Assembly: GCF_007859395.1 (NCBI RefSeq)
Contig: NZ_VOHD01000006.1
Coordinates: 1 to 64,000, forward strand
Direction: 5' to 3'
Source of the DNA: Planomicrobium sp. CPCC 101110
GTDB taxonomy: Bacteria > Bacillota > Bacilli > Bacillales_A > Planococcaceae
DNA: 64,000 nt
The number at the start of each line of letters is the position of its first letter. Within the stretch, counting starts at the first letter, position 1. The position numbers and the translations under genes were made by a program. Shown piece after piece: positions 17,539 to 28,322 of this stretch. The notes beneath the pieces were generated by a model. That model saw nothing but the letters and a program-made list of their open reading frames with translations. It did not search any database and was not told the DNA's origin.

Positions 17539-19392
17539 ATGGCTTCGGTAAACCGCTTTATTCAATTCAATAACGAAACATTGGATACAAAAATGCTTCA
17601 TCAAATGGAAATGCTTGCCGGTGCGTTGGCAGATGCCCCATATCTTAAAGTGACCACCCGGAAATTGATGGAAGTGCGCCCTTCCGAATCGGCCATTTCC
17701 ATTAGTGTCTTTTGGAAGCACCGCCCGAAGCATGTTGAACGCATGGGGTACAAATCGGATGTGTATTTGCTGGGAGCAGGCTATTGGCGCCATTTTGACT
17801 TGAAAGCTTGGCGCAATTTTGCCCGGGCAGAATCCAGGCTTCCCGAACTTAAGGAACAATTGCTGTTATGTGCAGAAGAATTCCGGCTGACGGAGAAAGT
17901 TGCCAAAGAGCGGCCGGGAACGGCGGGCGCTTTTTCAGTAAGGGAAACTGTCTATGCCGACTACCACAAAAACCAGTTTCAGCAGAACCGGCAGAAAGGC
18001 TTTGCGGCGGATGCTTTCTTGAATGCCGCCTATTTGCGGCTGCGCGGAGAAGAAGCTGTCGTGAGTGATGCGCTGGAGCCGTTATTTTATACGTGGACCC
18101 ATTTGTTCGACAGCCGATCGACCAGCGATTCGGTCCGGGTTGTCGAACAGTTGATGATGAAGCTCGAGTATCAGATGGAAACGGATATGATCCATACTTA
18201 TTACACTTTCGGAGAATCTGCTGAAAAGGTGCCGCCTTTCCATTATCATGAAGGCGTCGAGGCCGAGCAAACGGAAAAGGAAGAGGAAATAGAAACGATA
18301 GAAGAATGGTTTCAATCCTGGCATCGTGAAACAGAACTTTCAGAAGCGCCTGCAATGGAATTTGAGCTTGAGCGTGGAGATTCCCAGTTTGCAGAAGGCG
18401 GCAGGGAAGAGCAAGGCGATGCGGAAGTGCAGCAAACGGCCCGTGGCGCATCACAAGGCGACCATTTGGAAGAGAACGAGGAAGAAGACCGCCAGATGGA
18501 CAAGGCCCCGAAAACAGCGAATGGCAAATTCGGCTCGGCCAATGACCAGGTTGTCTATAGCGAAAGCCGCATCCATATCAAGCCCGATGGACAGCCGCTT
18601 ATCGACAGTTGGCGTAAAAAGCAGGCGCCGTTCGTAAAGGCATTGTTGAAGGAATTAAAAAAACGAATGAATCAGCGGCAGGAAAGCGTCCGCCAAAATT
18701 TGAACGCGGGCCGCTTATCAAAAAACTTGATGCCTCTTCTCATTGACGAGCGCCCAAAGCCATTTTATAGGAAAACTGCGCCGTCAAAAGAACTGGATGC
18801 AGTGTTTTGCCTGTTAATTGACGGCTCTGCATCGATGATCGACAAGCTTGATGAAACAAAACAAGCGGTCCTCCTGTTCCACGATGTGCTGAGGGGCTTG
18901 AACGTGCCGCATGAAATTGTGCTATTCTACGAAGATGCTTTTGAAGCGAGCGACGCCAGCCAGCCGAATTATTTTGAATGGCTTCACAAATTGGAAGATG
19001 GAAATCGCGATCATTCACAGGCCATCTTTTCCATGGAAGCACATGAGGACAATCGGGATGGCTTTGCTATCCGCTGGATGTCCCAACGCATGAAAAGAAG
19101 GGAAGAAAAGCACCGGTTCATGCTGGTGTTTTCCGACGGGGAGCCGTCTGCCTACAATTATGCGGAAAATGGCATTGTCGACACGGCAAATGCAGTAGCG
19201 GAAGCAAAAAAACATGGGATTGAAGTGCTGCATTTGTTTTTGAGCAGCGATCCGATTTCCGATGAGCAAGCCGCTTTCTACCGCATGATGTATGGCAATA
19301 AATCCGTCAGCGCCGATTCACTGGAACAGTTTGTCGAACAAACGCTAAGGCTGCTGAAGCGGACGCTGCATCTGGTGATCCAATCTGGATGA
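17539..19392 (+). CDS. yojO: VWA-domain protein, partner of the MoxR ATPase (YojO/NorD-like)
   Basis: A 617-residue protein with a long N-terminal region, an acidic Glu-rich middle (about 240-320) and a C-terminal von Willebrand A domain. The metal-ion-dependent adhesion site is readable as LIDGSASM (DxSxS), with FSDGEPSA later. It is expected to act with the ATPase encoded just upstream, as in NorQ/NorD or CobS/CobT pairs. ATG 17539 is preceded by AGGTGATAAG; the GTG at 17530 is an in-frame alternative. A strong hairpin follows. Confidence 0.85.
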   Translation: MASVNRFIQFNNETLDTKMLHQMEMLAGALADAPYLKVTTRKLMEVRPSESAISISVFWKHRPKHVERMGYKSDVYLLGAGYWRHFDLKAWRNFARAESRLPELKEQLLLCAEEFRLTEKVAKERPGTAGAFSVRETVYADYHKNQFQQNRQKGFAADAFLNAAYLRLRGEEAVVSDALEPLFYTWTHLFDSRSTSDSVRVVEQLMMKLEYQMETDMIHTYYTFGESAEKVPPFHYHEGVEAEQTEKEEEIETIEEWFQSWHRETELSEAPAMEFELERGDSQFAEGGREEQGDAEVQQTARGASQGDHLEENEEEDRQMDKAPKTANGKFGSANDQVVYSESRIHIKPDGQPLIDSWRKKQAPFVKALLKELKKRMNQRQESVRQNLNAGRLSKNLMPLLIDERPKPFYRKTAPSKELDAVFCLLIDGSASMIDKLDETKQAVLLFHDVLRGLNVPHEIVLFYEDAFEASDASQPNYFEWLHKLEDGNRDHSQAIFSMEAHEDNRDGFAIRWMSQRMKRREEKHRFMLVFSDGEPSAYNYAENGIVDTANAVAEAKKHGIEVLHLFLSSDPISDEQAAFYRMMYGNKSVSADSLEQFVEQTLRLLKRTLHLVIQSG

Positions 19393-19459
19393 CGCGGCTG
19401 GGGGCGGCAAAAGCCAAATTGTTTCAAAAGAAAAGAATCGGCTTTGGCTTGTTCAAAGA

Positions 19460-19498
19460 AAACCCCGGAAAGCTTATGCTTTCCGGGGTCTCGCTTTT
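19460..19498. terminator. Bidirectional intrinsic terminator between yojO and telA
   Basis: The 12-bp stem ACCCCGGAAAGC with GCTTTCCGGGGT (19462-19473 and 19478-19489) lies between the convergent genes. It has A residues on its left and a T tract on its right. Confidence 0.85.
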
Positions 19499-20681
19499 AA
19501 TAGGGAGTTTTTTCTTCTTGGCCGTCATGTATGGCGAGCAGTCGTTGCTTAAGGTCTTCTTCCATTTTGCCAATTTCCACTTCTGCAGCTTTGCGGTTCC
19601 TGCGGCCTTCCGCCTGGATGCGGAGCGTTTCTTCGATTGTTGTCAGCAAGTTCTCCTGGGTTTGTTTCAATGTCTCGATTTCAACGATGCCCCGTTCATT
19701 TTCTTTGGCTGTTTCAATCGAATTCATTTTCAGCATTTCGGAGTTTTTCAATAACAATTCATTGGTTGTAGCAGTCACTTGCTTTTGGGCTTCCACAGCC
19801 TTCATTTGGCGGTTAAGCGTTAAAGCGATAGCAATCTGGTTTTTCCATAACGGAATGGAAGTCATGATAGACGATTGGATTTTTTCGGCAAGTGTTTGGT
19901 TCGTTTGTTGGATCATGCGGATTTGCGGCGCGCTCTGGATGGTGATTTGGCGCGACAGCTGCAGGTCGTACAGGCGTTTTTCCAGCCGGTCTAAAAATTG
20001 TGCCATATCGTTGACTTCCTGATAAGCCATCTGGTCGTTCGAAGCTTCCGCTTTTTTGCGGAGGGCCGGAATGGTCTCATTCATGATTTCGTCTCGCTTG
20101 AGTTCAGCAGCTGCTATATAGACATTAAGTGCCTGGAAATAAGTCTTGTTCTGGTCATACAGCTGATCCAGCATTTGGACATCTTCAAGCAGCCCGCGCT
20201 TGGCATGGTCAAGCTGAATGCTGATGCGGTCGACCTGGGTGCTCAACTTCTGGTATTTGGTCATCATTTCCTGGACAGAGTATTTCGCTTTCGCGAACAT
20301 TTTGCGAAGGCCGGATTTCTTTTTCTGGGACAATTCTTCCGGATTCAGTTCTTGTAGTTTTTTCATCAAATCGTGCAGCACATCGCCGACCGGTCCAATA
20401 TCCTTCGATTGGACATGGTCCAGCATTTTATGGGAAAACTGGCCCAACTGATTTTGGGCGTTGGCACCGTACGTCAAAATCGCTTCGTAATTTCCCGCAG
20501 GAATCTGCTTGGCCAGGTTGCGCGCTTTTTCTTGTTCGTCTTTTGACAGGCGTTCCATCAAAGCGACAGGCTGTCCGTTGTTTTTTTCTGCAATATTCGC
20601 TTCCGTTTTTTGGGGCTGATTGCCGAAAGGCGATCCGAGCAAATCATCCAGTTCACTTTGTGTTGATCGATTTTCTGTCAT
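19497..20681 (-). CDS. TelA/YaaN family protein (toxic anion resistance)
   Basis: A 394-residue protein, largely helical and charged, with predicted coiled coils over much of its length; no membrane segment or signal. Sequence blocks such as ILTYGANAQNQLGQFSHKML and QTNQTLAEKIQSSIMTSIPLWKNQI are typical of TelA/YaaN proteins. The family was named for tellurite resistance and is also linked to tolerance of cell-envelope antibiotics; the mechanism is unclear. ATG 20681 is preceded by AAGGAGA. Its start overlaps the end of xpaC by 29 bp, the same pairing as xpaC-yaaN in B. subtilis. Confidence 0.88.
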   Translation of the reverse strand: MTENRSTQSELDDLLGSPFGNQPQKTEANIAEKNNGQPVALMERLSKDEQEKARNLAKQIPAGNYEAILTYGANAQNQLGQFSHKMLDHVQSKDIGPVGDVLHDLMKKLQELNPEELSQKKKSGLRKMFAKAKYSVQEMMTKYQKLSTQVDRISIQLDHAKRGLLEDVQMLDQLYDQNKTYFQALNVYIAAAELKRDEIMNETIPALRKKAEASNDQMAYQEVNDMAQFLDRLEKRLYDLQLSRQITIQSAPQIRMIQQTNQTLAEKIQSSIMTSIPLWKNQIAIALTLNRQMKAVEAQKQVTATTNELLLKNSEMLKMNSIETAKENERGIVEIETLKQTQENLLTTIEETLRIQAEGRRNRKAAEVEIGKMEEDLKQRLLAIHDGQEEKTPY

Positions 20682-21351
20682 GGTCCATGTCTCCTTCACT
20701 GTCTGTTTGAGCTGGCATATTGAGCGGCGGGGTTTCCTGCTTGCCGAGGGTCATTTGTGCATATTCCAATTCCATCCGCAGCTGTTCAACGTCTGTGGAC
20801 AAGACTTTTTTCAAATCCTTCTCCATGACGCCGATCATTGAACCGAGCGTATCCCGGGTATCCTGCAGGGCGATTTTCAATTCTTTGTCTTTGACCGGCT
20901 GCCCGACAAGAAGCGAGTACTTCTCTGTCAATTCAAGCGCCGAATCCAAATGGGAATAGAAAAACGGCTCTACAAGATAAAACTTTCGCGGGTTGTGCTG
21001 GACATGCGTGATGATCTTTTGTCCCAAGCGGACCATTTCCCTGATCTGCTTGTAATAAGAAATCGAACGGACCCGATAATAAGTTCCTTGCAGTTGTTTG
21101 ATTTTCGTTTTTGCTTCTTTGAGTTGTGTCCGTACATGTTTATATTCGCTTCGTGTCATATGAAACCTTTTTGAGTCGGAAGAAAACTGAAATTGCTTTA
21201 TGGTGGAGGTGCTTGCGATATAAGAACCGGCTGCCACAGCCCCGGATGCGATTATGCCTATTTCAGCCCCCAAATAAAGAACAGGAAAAACGGCTGTCAT
21301 GATTGGCAGGCTGACTCCATGCCGAATGACGAATTTTTCAAATGGCTTCAT
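20653..21351 (-). CDS. xpaC: XpaC family protein
   Basis: A 232-residue protein with an N-terminal hydrophobic hairpin (about 13-45), then a helical, charged cytoplasmic part starting with SEYKHVRTQLKEAKTKIKQLQ. It matches the XpaC family, named after hydrolysis of 5-bromo-4-chloroindolyl phosphate; its true role is unknown. It is first in a two-gene operon with the TelA/YaaN gene (29-bp overlap), which suggests the two proteins act together at the membrane. Confidence 0.85.
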   Translation of the reverse strand: MKPFEKFVIRHGVSLPIMTAVFPVLYLGAEIGIIASGAVAAGSYIASTSTIKQFQFSSDSKRFHMTRSEYKHVRTQLKEAKTKIKQLQGTYYRVRSISYYKQIREMVRLGQKIITHVQHNPRKFYLVEPFFYSHLDSALELTEKYSLLVGQPVKDKELKIALQDTRDTLGSMIGVMEKDLKKVLSTDVEQLRMELEYAQMTLGKQETPPLNMPAQTDSEGDMDHDRKSINTK

Positions 21352-21646
21352 GAAAAGGTCCTCCTTCTCTGCTTACTCTTTATACGTTTCGCCGAATAAA
21401 AAGTTTCGTCGATCTGCTTGCATATTCTTATTTTACGGGAAAGGGAAGGCCAATACAAACTTGCGGACTATCAGAAAATTTAAAAAAAGGTGGACAATCA
21501 AATCGCTTTTTGAGACAATTTATAGTAGAAAGAGATGAGGAGATATTGATAAAAAACGTTTTTTTTAATAAGTTTGAGTCCAAAAGACTAAAAGAATTTC
21601 AAAAATGTGCAGAAAAGTTAAAATTTTAGTAAGTTTTTAGATTTAT
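21352..21646. other. Intergenic region between xpaC and the cold-shock gene promoter
   Basis: This AT-rich stretch separates two divergent units. It should contain the xpaC promoter on the minus strand, but I could not place it. No gene was seen. Confidence 0.5.
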
Positions 21647-21674
21647 TTGACTTTTTATGAAAAATTGATATAAT
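21647..21674 (+). promoter_or_regulatory. Strong sigma-A promoter of the cold-shock gene
   Basis: TTGACT at 21647-21652 and TATAAT at 21669-21674 are 16 bp apart. TG lies one base before the -10 element, giving an extended -10. Transcription should start near 21681, leaving a leader of about 140 bases before the gene. Confidence 0.85.
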
Positions 21675-21710
21675 TCAATTAAGAATTAAAAACACGCACC
21701 ACAAAGAGCT

Positions 21711-21775
21711 ATTCACCTATTCAAAAAAGTGATCAGCACGTGTTGGTACTTTTTTGAATATGTGAATTTTTTTAT
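21711..21775 (+). promoter_or_regulatory. Long stem-loop with T run in the cold-shock mRNA leader
   Basis: The arms 21711-21730 and 21748-21767 pair over 20 bp with a single mismatch, around a 17-base loop, and T residues follow directly. The element looks like an intrinsic terminator or attenuator placed inside the 5' leader of the cold-shock gene. It could regulate the gene by temperature-dependent folding, as known for cspA leaders. Confidence 0.75.
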
Positions 21776-21820
21776 GGGAATTCCATATTGCAAATTTTTT
21801 ATTCTCAGGAGGTTGTTCAC

Positions 21821-22021
21821 ATGCAACAAGGTACAGTAAAATGGTTCAATTCAGAAAAAGGTTTCGGATTTATTGAAGTTGAAGGCGGAGATGACGTATT
21901 CGTTCACTTCTCAGCGATCCAAGGCGAAGGCTTTAAAACGCTTGATGAAGGACAAAAAGTAGAATTTGAAGTAGAGGAAGGCAACCGCGGACCTCAAGCT
22001 ACAAATGTAACTAAAATCTAA
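21821..22021 (+). CDS. Cold shock protein, CspA/CspB family
   Basis: A 66-residue single cold-shock domain. RNP1 is seen as KGFGFIEV and RNP2 as VFVHF, with the aromatic and basic surface that binds single-stranded nucleic acid; [12 protein letters not shown] is nearly invariant in the family. It acts as an RNA chaperone. ATG 21821 is preceded by AGGAGG; an in-frame ATG at 21788 is less likely. A strong promoter, a structured 140-base leader and a strong terminator make it a monocistronic, probably post-transcriptionally controlled gene. Confidence 0.95.
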   Translation: MQQGTVKWFNSEKGFGFIEVEGGDDVFVHFSAIQGEGFKTLDEGQKVEFEVEEGNRGPQATNVTKI

Positions 22022-22026
22022 TCTCC

Positions 22027-22060
22027 AAGACCCGCTCATCCATGAGCGGGTCTTTTTTTA
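22027..22060 (+). terminator. Intrinsic terminator after the cold-shock gene
   Basis: The arms AAGACCCGCTCAT and ATGAGCGGGTCTT form a 13-bp stem followed by a T run. Confidence 0.93.
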
Positions 22061-22276
22061 TGCAATCCGCTGCAATGGTTTGCTGAATCTGTCAGATCCC
22101 AATACAAGAGAAGGCCGCAGATGCCTTCTTTTGCGTTTTAAAGAAGCAGTTCAGGTATTTATACCCGCTCAAAAAAGATAAAAACAGCCGAAGGAAACTA
22201 TATATTCTGACTATTCGGAGCTTTATTATGGATATAATTAGTTATCATTTTGAATAAAGCGAAGGAGAGAAGCCCT

Positions 22277-23911
22277 GTGAAAAAGAACCGGACAATTAGC
22301 TTTTGTTTTGTAGTTGTTTTGACGTTATTGAACTTTCCATCTGCAGCAGCCGCATCTGCCAGCAGCATCTCCGAAAAGGCCATCATCGATTCCGAAACAG
22401 GCCTGCCAAATTTCATCGCCGGGAAATTGACAGTTCCTTCACAAGACAAACCGGATGAAATTGTCCGTTCTTATTTGGCAGAGAAAGCGAAACTCTATTC
22501 CATTGAAAATCCCCGGGCAGAGTCGTTTGAAATCATCAGCGAAACGACAGACGAGTTGGGTTTCACCAATCTTAAGCTGCAGCAGCTGTATAATGGCATT
22601 CCTGTAGCCGGTTCAGTTTTATCTGCGCATATCGATAAAACAGGGGTATTGACTGCCGTTTCAGGAAACCTGGTTCCGGTTTCGCTGCTCGAGACAGTTG
22701 GTACAAGCGCTTTTTTGCCGCCTGCAAAGGCAGCGGCAGCGGTTTCAGCGGATTTGGCGGCAAAGCTGGGTTCTGCTCCCAAAATCGTCCAGGCGGAAAA
22801 TCCATCCCTTGTCATCTTTGTCGAGGCTGGCAAAGCGAGGCTGGCCTATAGCAGCGAAGTTGAATTTCTGGATCCTGAACCAGGAAATATGCGTTATTTT
22901 ATAGACGCGGAGAACGCCGGAATTCTAACAGCCTATAACCAAATCCATCAAGTGGATCCGGTAGGAAAAGATGCCGTTGCGGCCGGAAAAGGGCTAAGGG
23001 GCGATAAAAAATCCGTTCAAACTGTTAAAAATGGTGAAGGGACATTTTTGATGGACCGGACGCGCGGCAAAGGCATACTGACATATGATGGCGCTAATCT
23101 GCTTGAATTGCCGGGCAAGCTCTGGAAAGACGGGGATGGTGTTTTCAACAAAGCTTATGACGGTGCGGCAGTTGATGCCCATGTATACGCTGGCCAGACA
23201 TATGATTATTTCAAGACTCTACATGGCCGTACGAGCTACGATGGCAAAGGCGCCCGCGTGATTTCGACTGTACATTATGGAACGGATTACAACAATGCTT
23301 TTTGGAGCGGATCGCAGATGGTTTACGGAGATGGGGATGGCATACTTTTCAGCCCGCTGTCAGGCTCTCTTGACGTGGTCGCCCATGAGTTGACCCATGC
23401 AGTCACCGCTTCGACAGCAAATCTGGTTTACCAAGGGGATTCAGGGGCGATCAACGAGTCGATTTCCGATGTGTTCGGCGCGTTGGTGGAAGGCCATTAC
23501 GGCAAACGTCCTGACTGGTTGATCGGCGAGGACATCTATACGCCAAAACAGAAAGGCGATGCGCTTCGTTCACTGGCTGACCCCACCGTGCAAGGACAGC
23601 CGGACCATTACACAAAAATCTACAGAGGAACGGATGATTACGGGGGTGTCCACATCAATTCAGGGATCGGCAACAAAGCTGCGTTTTTGATGGCCAATGG
23701 CGGGACCCATTACAGCGTGACCGTAGAAGGGATCGGCGCAGGCAAAACTGGAAAGGTCCTTTACCGTACACTGTCCCAATATTTGACTCCCAATACGACA
23801 TACCGGCAATATCAGGCTGCAGCCGTCCAAGCGGCAACCGATTTGTACGGAGCATCGAGCAAAGAAGTTGCCAGTGTGAAAGCGGCCTTTGCAGCGGTCG
23901 GGTTAAAGTGA
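22277..23911 (+). CDS. npr: Secreted neutral metalloprotease (M4, thermolysin/bacillolysin family)
   Basis: A 544-residue pre-pro-enzyme: signal peptide (about 1-27, ending in an Ala-rich stretch), a propeptide with FTP and PepSY-like regions (to about residue 225), then the M4 catalytic domain. Zinc ligands are readable as His370 and His374 in HELTH and Glu394 in NESISD; Glu371 is the catalytic base. [15 protein letters not shown] contains the conserved His of the C-terminal part. It degrades extracellular protein for nutrition. GTG 22277 is fixed by GAAGGAGAG; an in-frame ATG at 22250 lacks a site. It is monocistronic with its own terminator. Confidence 0.94.
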   Translation: MKKNRTISFCFVVVLTLLNFPSAAAASASSISEKAIIDSETGLPNFIAGKLTVPSQDKPDEIVRSYLAEKAKLYSIENPRAESFEIISETTDELGFTNLKLQQLYNGIPVAGSVLSAHIDKTGVLTAVSGNLVPVSLLETVGTSAFLPPAKAAAAVSADLAAKLGSAPKIVQAENPSLVIFVEAGKARLAYSSEVEFLDPEPGNMRYFIDAENAGILTAYNQIHQVDPVGKDAVAAGKGLRGDKKSVQTVKNGEGTFLMDRTRGKGILTYDGANLLELPGKLWKDGDGVFNKAYDGAAVDAHVYAGQTYDYFKTLHGRTSYDGKGARVISTVHYGTDYNNAFWSGSQMVYGDGDGILFSPLSGSLDVVAHELTHAVTASTANLVYQGDSGAINESISDVFGALVEGHYGKRPDWLIGEDIYTPKQKGDALRSLADPTVQGQPDHYTKIYRGTDDYGGVHINSGIGNKAAFLMANGGTHYSVTVEGIGAGKTGKVLYRTLSQYLTPNTTYRQYQAAAVQAATDLYGASSKEVASVKAAFAAVGLK

Positions 23912-23920
23912 ATTGGGCTG

Positions 23921-23955
23921 GAAAAGAACCGTTTTTGGACGGTTCTTTTCTTTTA
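23921..23955 (+). terminator. Intrinsic terminator after the M4 protease gene
   Basis: An 11-bp stem (GAAAAGAACCG with CGGTTCTTTTC) is followed by a T-rich stretch. Confidence 0.85.
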
Positions 23956-24095
23956 TGGGCAGAAACAAGGGGGACGGGAAGAGGGCGAAGACAGCAAGCG
24001 GGTGATTTTGACGCCTCCCTGCTCCTAAGTTTGACGGATGTTCCGTTCAGGGTATAAAGAAAGACATTGAAAAGTACAAATCGGAGGTTTTATGG

Positions 24096-24308
24096 TTGAA
24101 CAACGGGAGAGGGCATGTGAAATCATTTGATGCAGACATAGGAAATGGCTTTATCGAAGGAGAGGACGGGGAGTTGCTCTTCGTCGAAAAAATCAATATC
24201 GATATGGATTTGGAAGTGCTGATGCCTGGTCAGCAAGTCACTTTCACCATTATCCAAGGAACGCCTGAAAAGGAACGGATCGCCACGAATGTTAATATGG
24301 CCTTCTGA
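24096..24308 (+). CDS. Divergent cold-shock-domain-like small protein
   Basis: A 70-residue protein with the outline of a cold-shock domain (GHVKSFDADIGNGFIEG, then ELLFVEKI, a central PGQQVTF segment and a final ATNV). The RNA-binding motifs are altered: RNP1 has NGFIEG and RNP2 has LLFVE, so several aromatic residues are missing and nucleic-acid binding may be lost or changed. The TTG start at 24096 is fixed by GGAGG eight bases upstream; a nearby ATG at 24092 is in another frame. Confidence 0.7.
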   Translation: MNNGRGHVKSFDADIGNGFIEGEDGELLFVEKINIDMDLEVLMPGQQVTFTIIQGTPEKERIATNVNMAF

Positions 24309-24440
24309 AGAACTGCGGCTTCCTTTTGAAAAAGGCGGTCTTTTCCGATTTTTCAAAGACGCTGCCGTTCCGCATATCAGAAGTTTTGATTGTTAGGAAA
24401 AAAGGTATAGAAGCTTATAGAAATTGAGAGGGGAGATAAG

Positions 24441-24917
24441 ATGACGAACGAATATTTAAGCAAGCCGCTGCCAAGCGTAGAAGAACAGCAGGACTTCTAC
24501 CAGAAACTGCGCGCAAAAGTGCAGACATGGCTTGACAATAAATCAGGTATGGTAGGAAAACTGGGCAAGTATGTGCTGTTTGCGCCTGACTTGTTTCATC
24601 TGTTGACAAAAATGATGTTCGATAACCGGATCGACGCAAAAAGCAAAGGCATGGTCGGCGCCGGTATTTTATACTTTTTCGCTCCATTGGATTTCCTTCC
24701 GGAGATTCTGGTTGGACCTGGAGGATTTGCCGATGACGTAGTGGTTGCGGTCTATATCGTCAATACGCTCCTTAACAAGTTCCCGAGTGAAATCATCGAA
24801 GAACATTGGGCAGGGGATGAAGAACTGCTAAGCGTTGTCCGAGGCATTTCGGATTCAGGCAGCAAATTCGTTTCAAAACTGCCTGCAGGACGGCTGGTCA
24901 AACGATTCTTGAAATAA
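24441..24917 (+). CDS. DUF1232 (YkvA-like) membrane-associated protein
   Basis: A 158-residue protein. The middle carries the DUF1232 signature: DLFHLLTKMMFD, then AGILYFFAPLDFLPEILVGPGGFADDVVVAVYIVN, containing one or two hydrophobic segments and the conserved DFLP...GFADD pattern. The family function is unknown. The ribosome binding site GAGGGGAG precedes ATG 24441. It is monocistronic with a strong terminator. Confidence 0.82.
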   Translation: MTNEYLSKPLPSVEEQQDFYQKLRAKVQTWLDNKSGMVGKLGKYVLFAPDLFHLLTKMMFDNRIDAKSKGMVGAGILYFFAPLDFLPEILVGPGGFADDVVVAVYIVNTLLNKFPSEIIEEHWAGDEELLSVVRGISDSGSKFVSKLPAGRLVKRFLK

Positions 24918-24920
24918 TGA

Positions 24921-24955
24921 AAAACCCGCGGCTAGCAAAGCCGCGGGTTTTGTTA
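24921..24955 (+). terminator. Intrinsic terminator after the DUF1232 gene
   Basis: A 12-bp GC-rich stem (AAAACCCGCGGC with GCCGCGGGTTTT) has a seven-base loop and a short T tract. Confidence 0.88.
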
Positions 24956-25031
24956 TGGGAACCCGGAATGGAAAGAAGATGGGTTCCGACTTTAGAACAG
25001 GGGATTCCACCTTTGTTTGACCAGGGAAAAT

Positions 25032-25070
25032 CAAAAGCCTTCAGATCCATATGGGAAGTGAAGGCTTTTG
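25032..25070 (-). terminator. Intrinsic terminator after the ABC-F gene (minus strand)
   Basis: A 12-bp stem (CAAAAGCCTTCA with TGAAGGCTTTTG) lies just downstream of the minus-strand ABC-F stop, with T-rich sequence on its minus-strand 3' side. Confidence 0.75.
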
Positions 25071-25077
25071 AAAGTGT

Positions 25078-26793
<1,716 letters not shown>

Positions 26794-27027
26794 CTATTTA
26801 TATTTTCTCTCTTTGTAAGCATCGAGCAAGCCAAGGTCTTTGTTCAACAAATATTCCATCCGGACATAGTCTTTGCGATTTGGAATATGCTCCTTTGTCA
26901 AACCTTTCATGGAAAAGATGAAATAATAGCCGCCGATCTGGCGGAACAGCACCACTACGTGCGGAAATTCATCGAAAACAGCTTTAATATTGTAGCGTTT
27001 CGCATAGCTCCAATTTATCAGTTTCAT
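26794..27027 (-). CDS. Small hypothetical protein
   Basis: A 77-residue basic protein without membrane segments, ending in ERKYK. The ATG at 27027 is preceded on the minus strand by AAAGGCAGGTAA, a good ribosome binding site, and the frame does not overlap another gene, so it is probably real. I do not recognise the family. It lies upstream of the ABC-F gene on the same strand. Confidence 0.6.
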   Translation of the reverse strand: MKLINWSYAKRYNIKAVFDEFPHVVVLFRQIGGYYFIFSMKGLTKEHIPNRKDYVRMEYLLNKDLGLLDAYKERKYK

Positions 27028-27117
27028 CGGGTTACCTGCCTTTCACACCTCTATCTTAATCAAAAGCGGCGGGGAACACAAGTTTGTATATATACATATG
27101 TCTGGAGGGAATTCCAC

Positions 27118-28293
27118 GTGGCAGTTCAACCCCGAAAATCAGCTTTAGGCTTGATGGTTGCGGCTATATTTCTCATTTCACTGAACCTGCGCCCGGCCAT
27201 TTCATCCATCGGTCCGCTTCTGGAAACGATACGGAGCGACTTGGAGTTGACCAACAGCGAAGTGAGCCTGCTGACGTCGATTCCGGTTTTTTGCATGGGG
27301 CTTTTTGCGCCGTTTGCGGTATGGGTCAATCGAAAGTTCGGCATCAAAAGCGGCATCACGATTTTGTTGGCAGCGATCGGCTTGTCCACTTTGCTCCGTG
27401 GGCTTGTTCCATCCTATACTGTCTTGTTTATCAGCTCTTTTTTCATCGGCCTTTCGATTGCGGTCATCGGTCCGCTGCTTTCCGCCATGATCAAACGGAA
27501 TTTCCCGACGCGGACAGCTCCGCTGATCGGAGTTTATTCATTCGGCCTCGGTTTTGGCGCGACATTGGCTGCGGGGCTTACCGGCATCTTTTATGCTGGG
27601 GCAGGTTGGCCGTTCGCATTGGCGGTCTGGAGCTTGCTGGCGATTGCCGCCATCAGTTTATGGCTCCGCGTCAACCCCCCTGAGCAGCAGGCGGGAAAAG
27701 AAGAAATGGGAGAAGTGCCGGCTGCAAGGTCACCATGGAAAAGCAGACGGGCATGGCTTATGCTTATCTTTTTCGCGTTTCAATCATCGCTTTTTTTCTC
27801 GGCGATCACGTGGCTTGCTCCCATTGCTATAGACAAAGGGTTGTCGGTGCTCGCTGCGGGAGCCGTTTTGACATTGATGTCCGCTGTCCAGCTTTTGGGC
27901 AATCTATCCATTCCGCTGCTGCTTGAAAGGTTTCCGGGCCGCCTGTTATGGATCGGGCTCAGCCTTGCTGCCGGTGCAGCCGGGACCATCCTGCTGTTAG
28001 CCGGCGGAACAGCCTCCGTCTGGATTGCTGCGGCTCTGCTTGGGCTGATGCTGGGGGGCTTGTTCCCGTTGGCTCTGCTTATGCCGCTTGATGAAAACAC
28101 TTCAGCGGAAGGGGTCAACAGCTGGACAGCCATGATCCAAACGGGCGGCTATCTTGTTTCCAGTGTGATGCCTTTCGCAATCGGAGTGCTGTACGACCAC
28201 TATGCTACGCACAGCATCACCCTTGCCCTGTTTTTAGGATTCATCGCCATATTGGGAATCTTTGCATTCCTGCTTTATCAAAAACGCCAATAA
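27118..28293 (+). CDS. CynX/NimT-family MFS transporter
   Basis: A 391-residue protein with about twelve membrane segments. The N-terminus shows the CynX/NimT pattern: a hydrophobic helix with LRPAISSIGPLL, and FCMGLFAPFAVWVNRKFG for the loop between helices 2 and 3. Members include the cyanate permease-like CynX and the 2-nitroimidazole exporter NimT; the substrate here is unknown. GTG 27118 is fixed by TGGAGGGA; the open frame extends further upstream without a suitable start. Confidence 0.85.
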   Translation: MAVQPRKSALGLMVAAIFLISLNLRPAISSIGPLLETIRSDLELTNSEVSLLTSIPVFCMGLFAPFAVWVNRKFGIKSGITILLAAIGLSTLLRGLVPSYTVLFISSFFIGLSIAVIGPLLSAMIKRNFPTRTAPLIGVYSFGLGFGATLAAGLTGIFYAGAGWPFALAVWSLLAIAAISLWLRVNPPEQQAGKEEMGEVPAARSPWKSRRAWLMLIFFAFQSSLFFSAITWLAPIAIDKGLSVLAAGAVLTLMSAVQLLGNLSIPLLLERFPGRLLWIGLSLAAGAAGTILLLAGGTASVWIAAALLGLMLGGLFPLALLMPLDENTSAEGVNSWTAMIQTGGYLVSSVMPFAIGVLYDHYATHSITLALFLGFIAILGIFAFLLYQKRQ

Positions 28294-28294
28294 G

Positions 28295-28322
28295 AAAAGC
28301 GCTGCAAAGCGCAGCGCCTGTT
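28295..28322 (-). terminator. Intrinsic terminator between convergent genes
   Basis: An 8-bp GC-rich stem (AGCGCTGC region with GCAGCGCC) is followed, on the minus strand, by TTTTCTTA. It best serves the minus-strand gene ending at 28322 and lies just after the MFS stop. Confidence 0.6.

Noticed and set aside
19389..19754. A 121-codon plus-strand frame after yojO
   Set aside because: It runs through the bidirectional terminator and lies antisense to telA, so it is a shadow frame.
22207..22238. A possible promoter before the M4 protease gene (CTGACT and TATAAT)
   Set aside because: The -10 element is good but the spacing to the -35-like element is about 20 bp; the pairing is not convincing.
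26887..27117. An N-terminal extension of the CynX-like transporter gene
   Set aside because: The extra 77 residues are not membrane-like, overlap the minus-strand small gene and lack a ribosome binding site, while GTG 27118 has a strong one.
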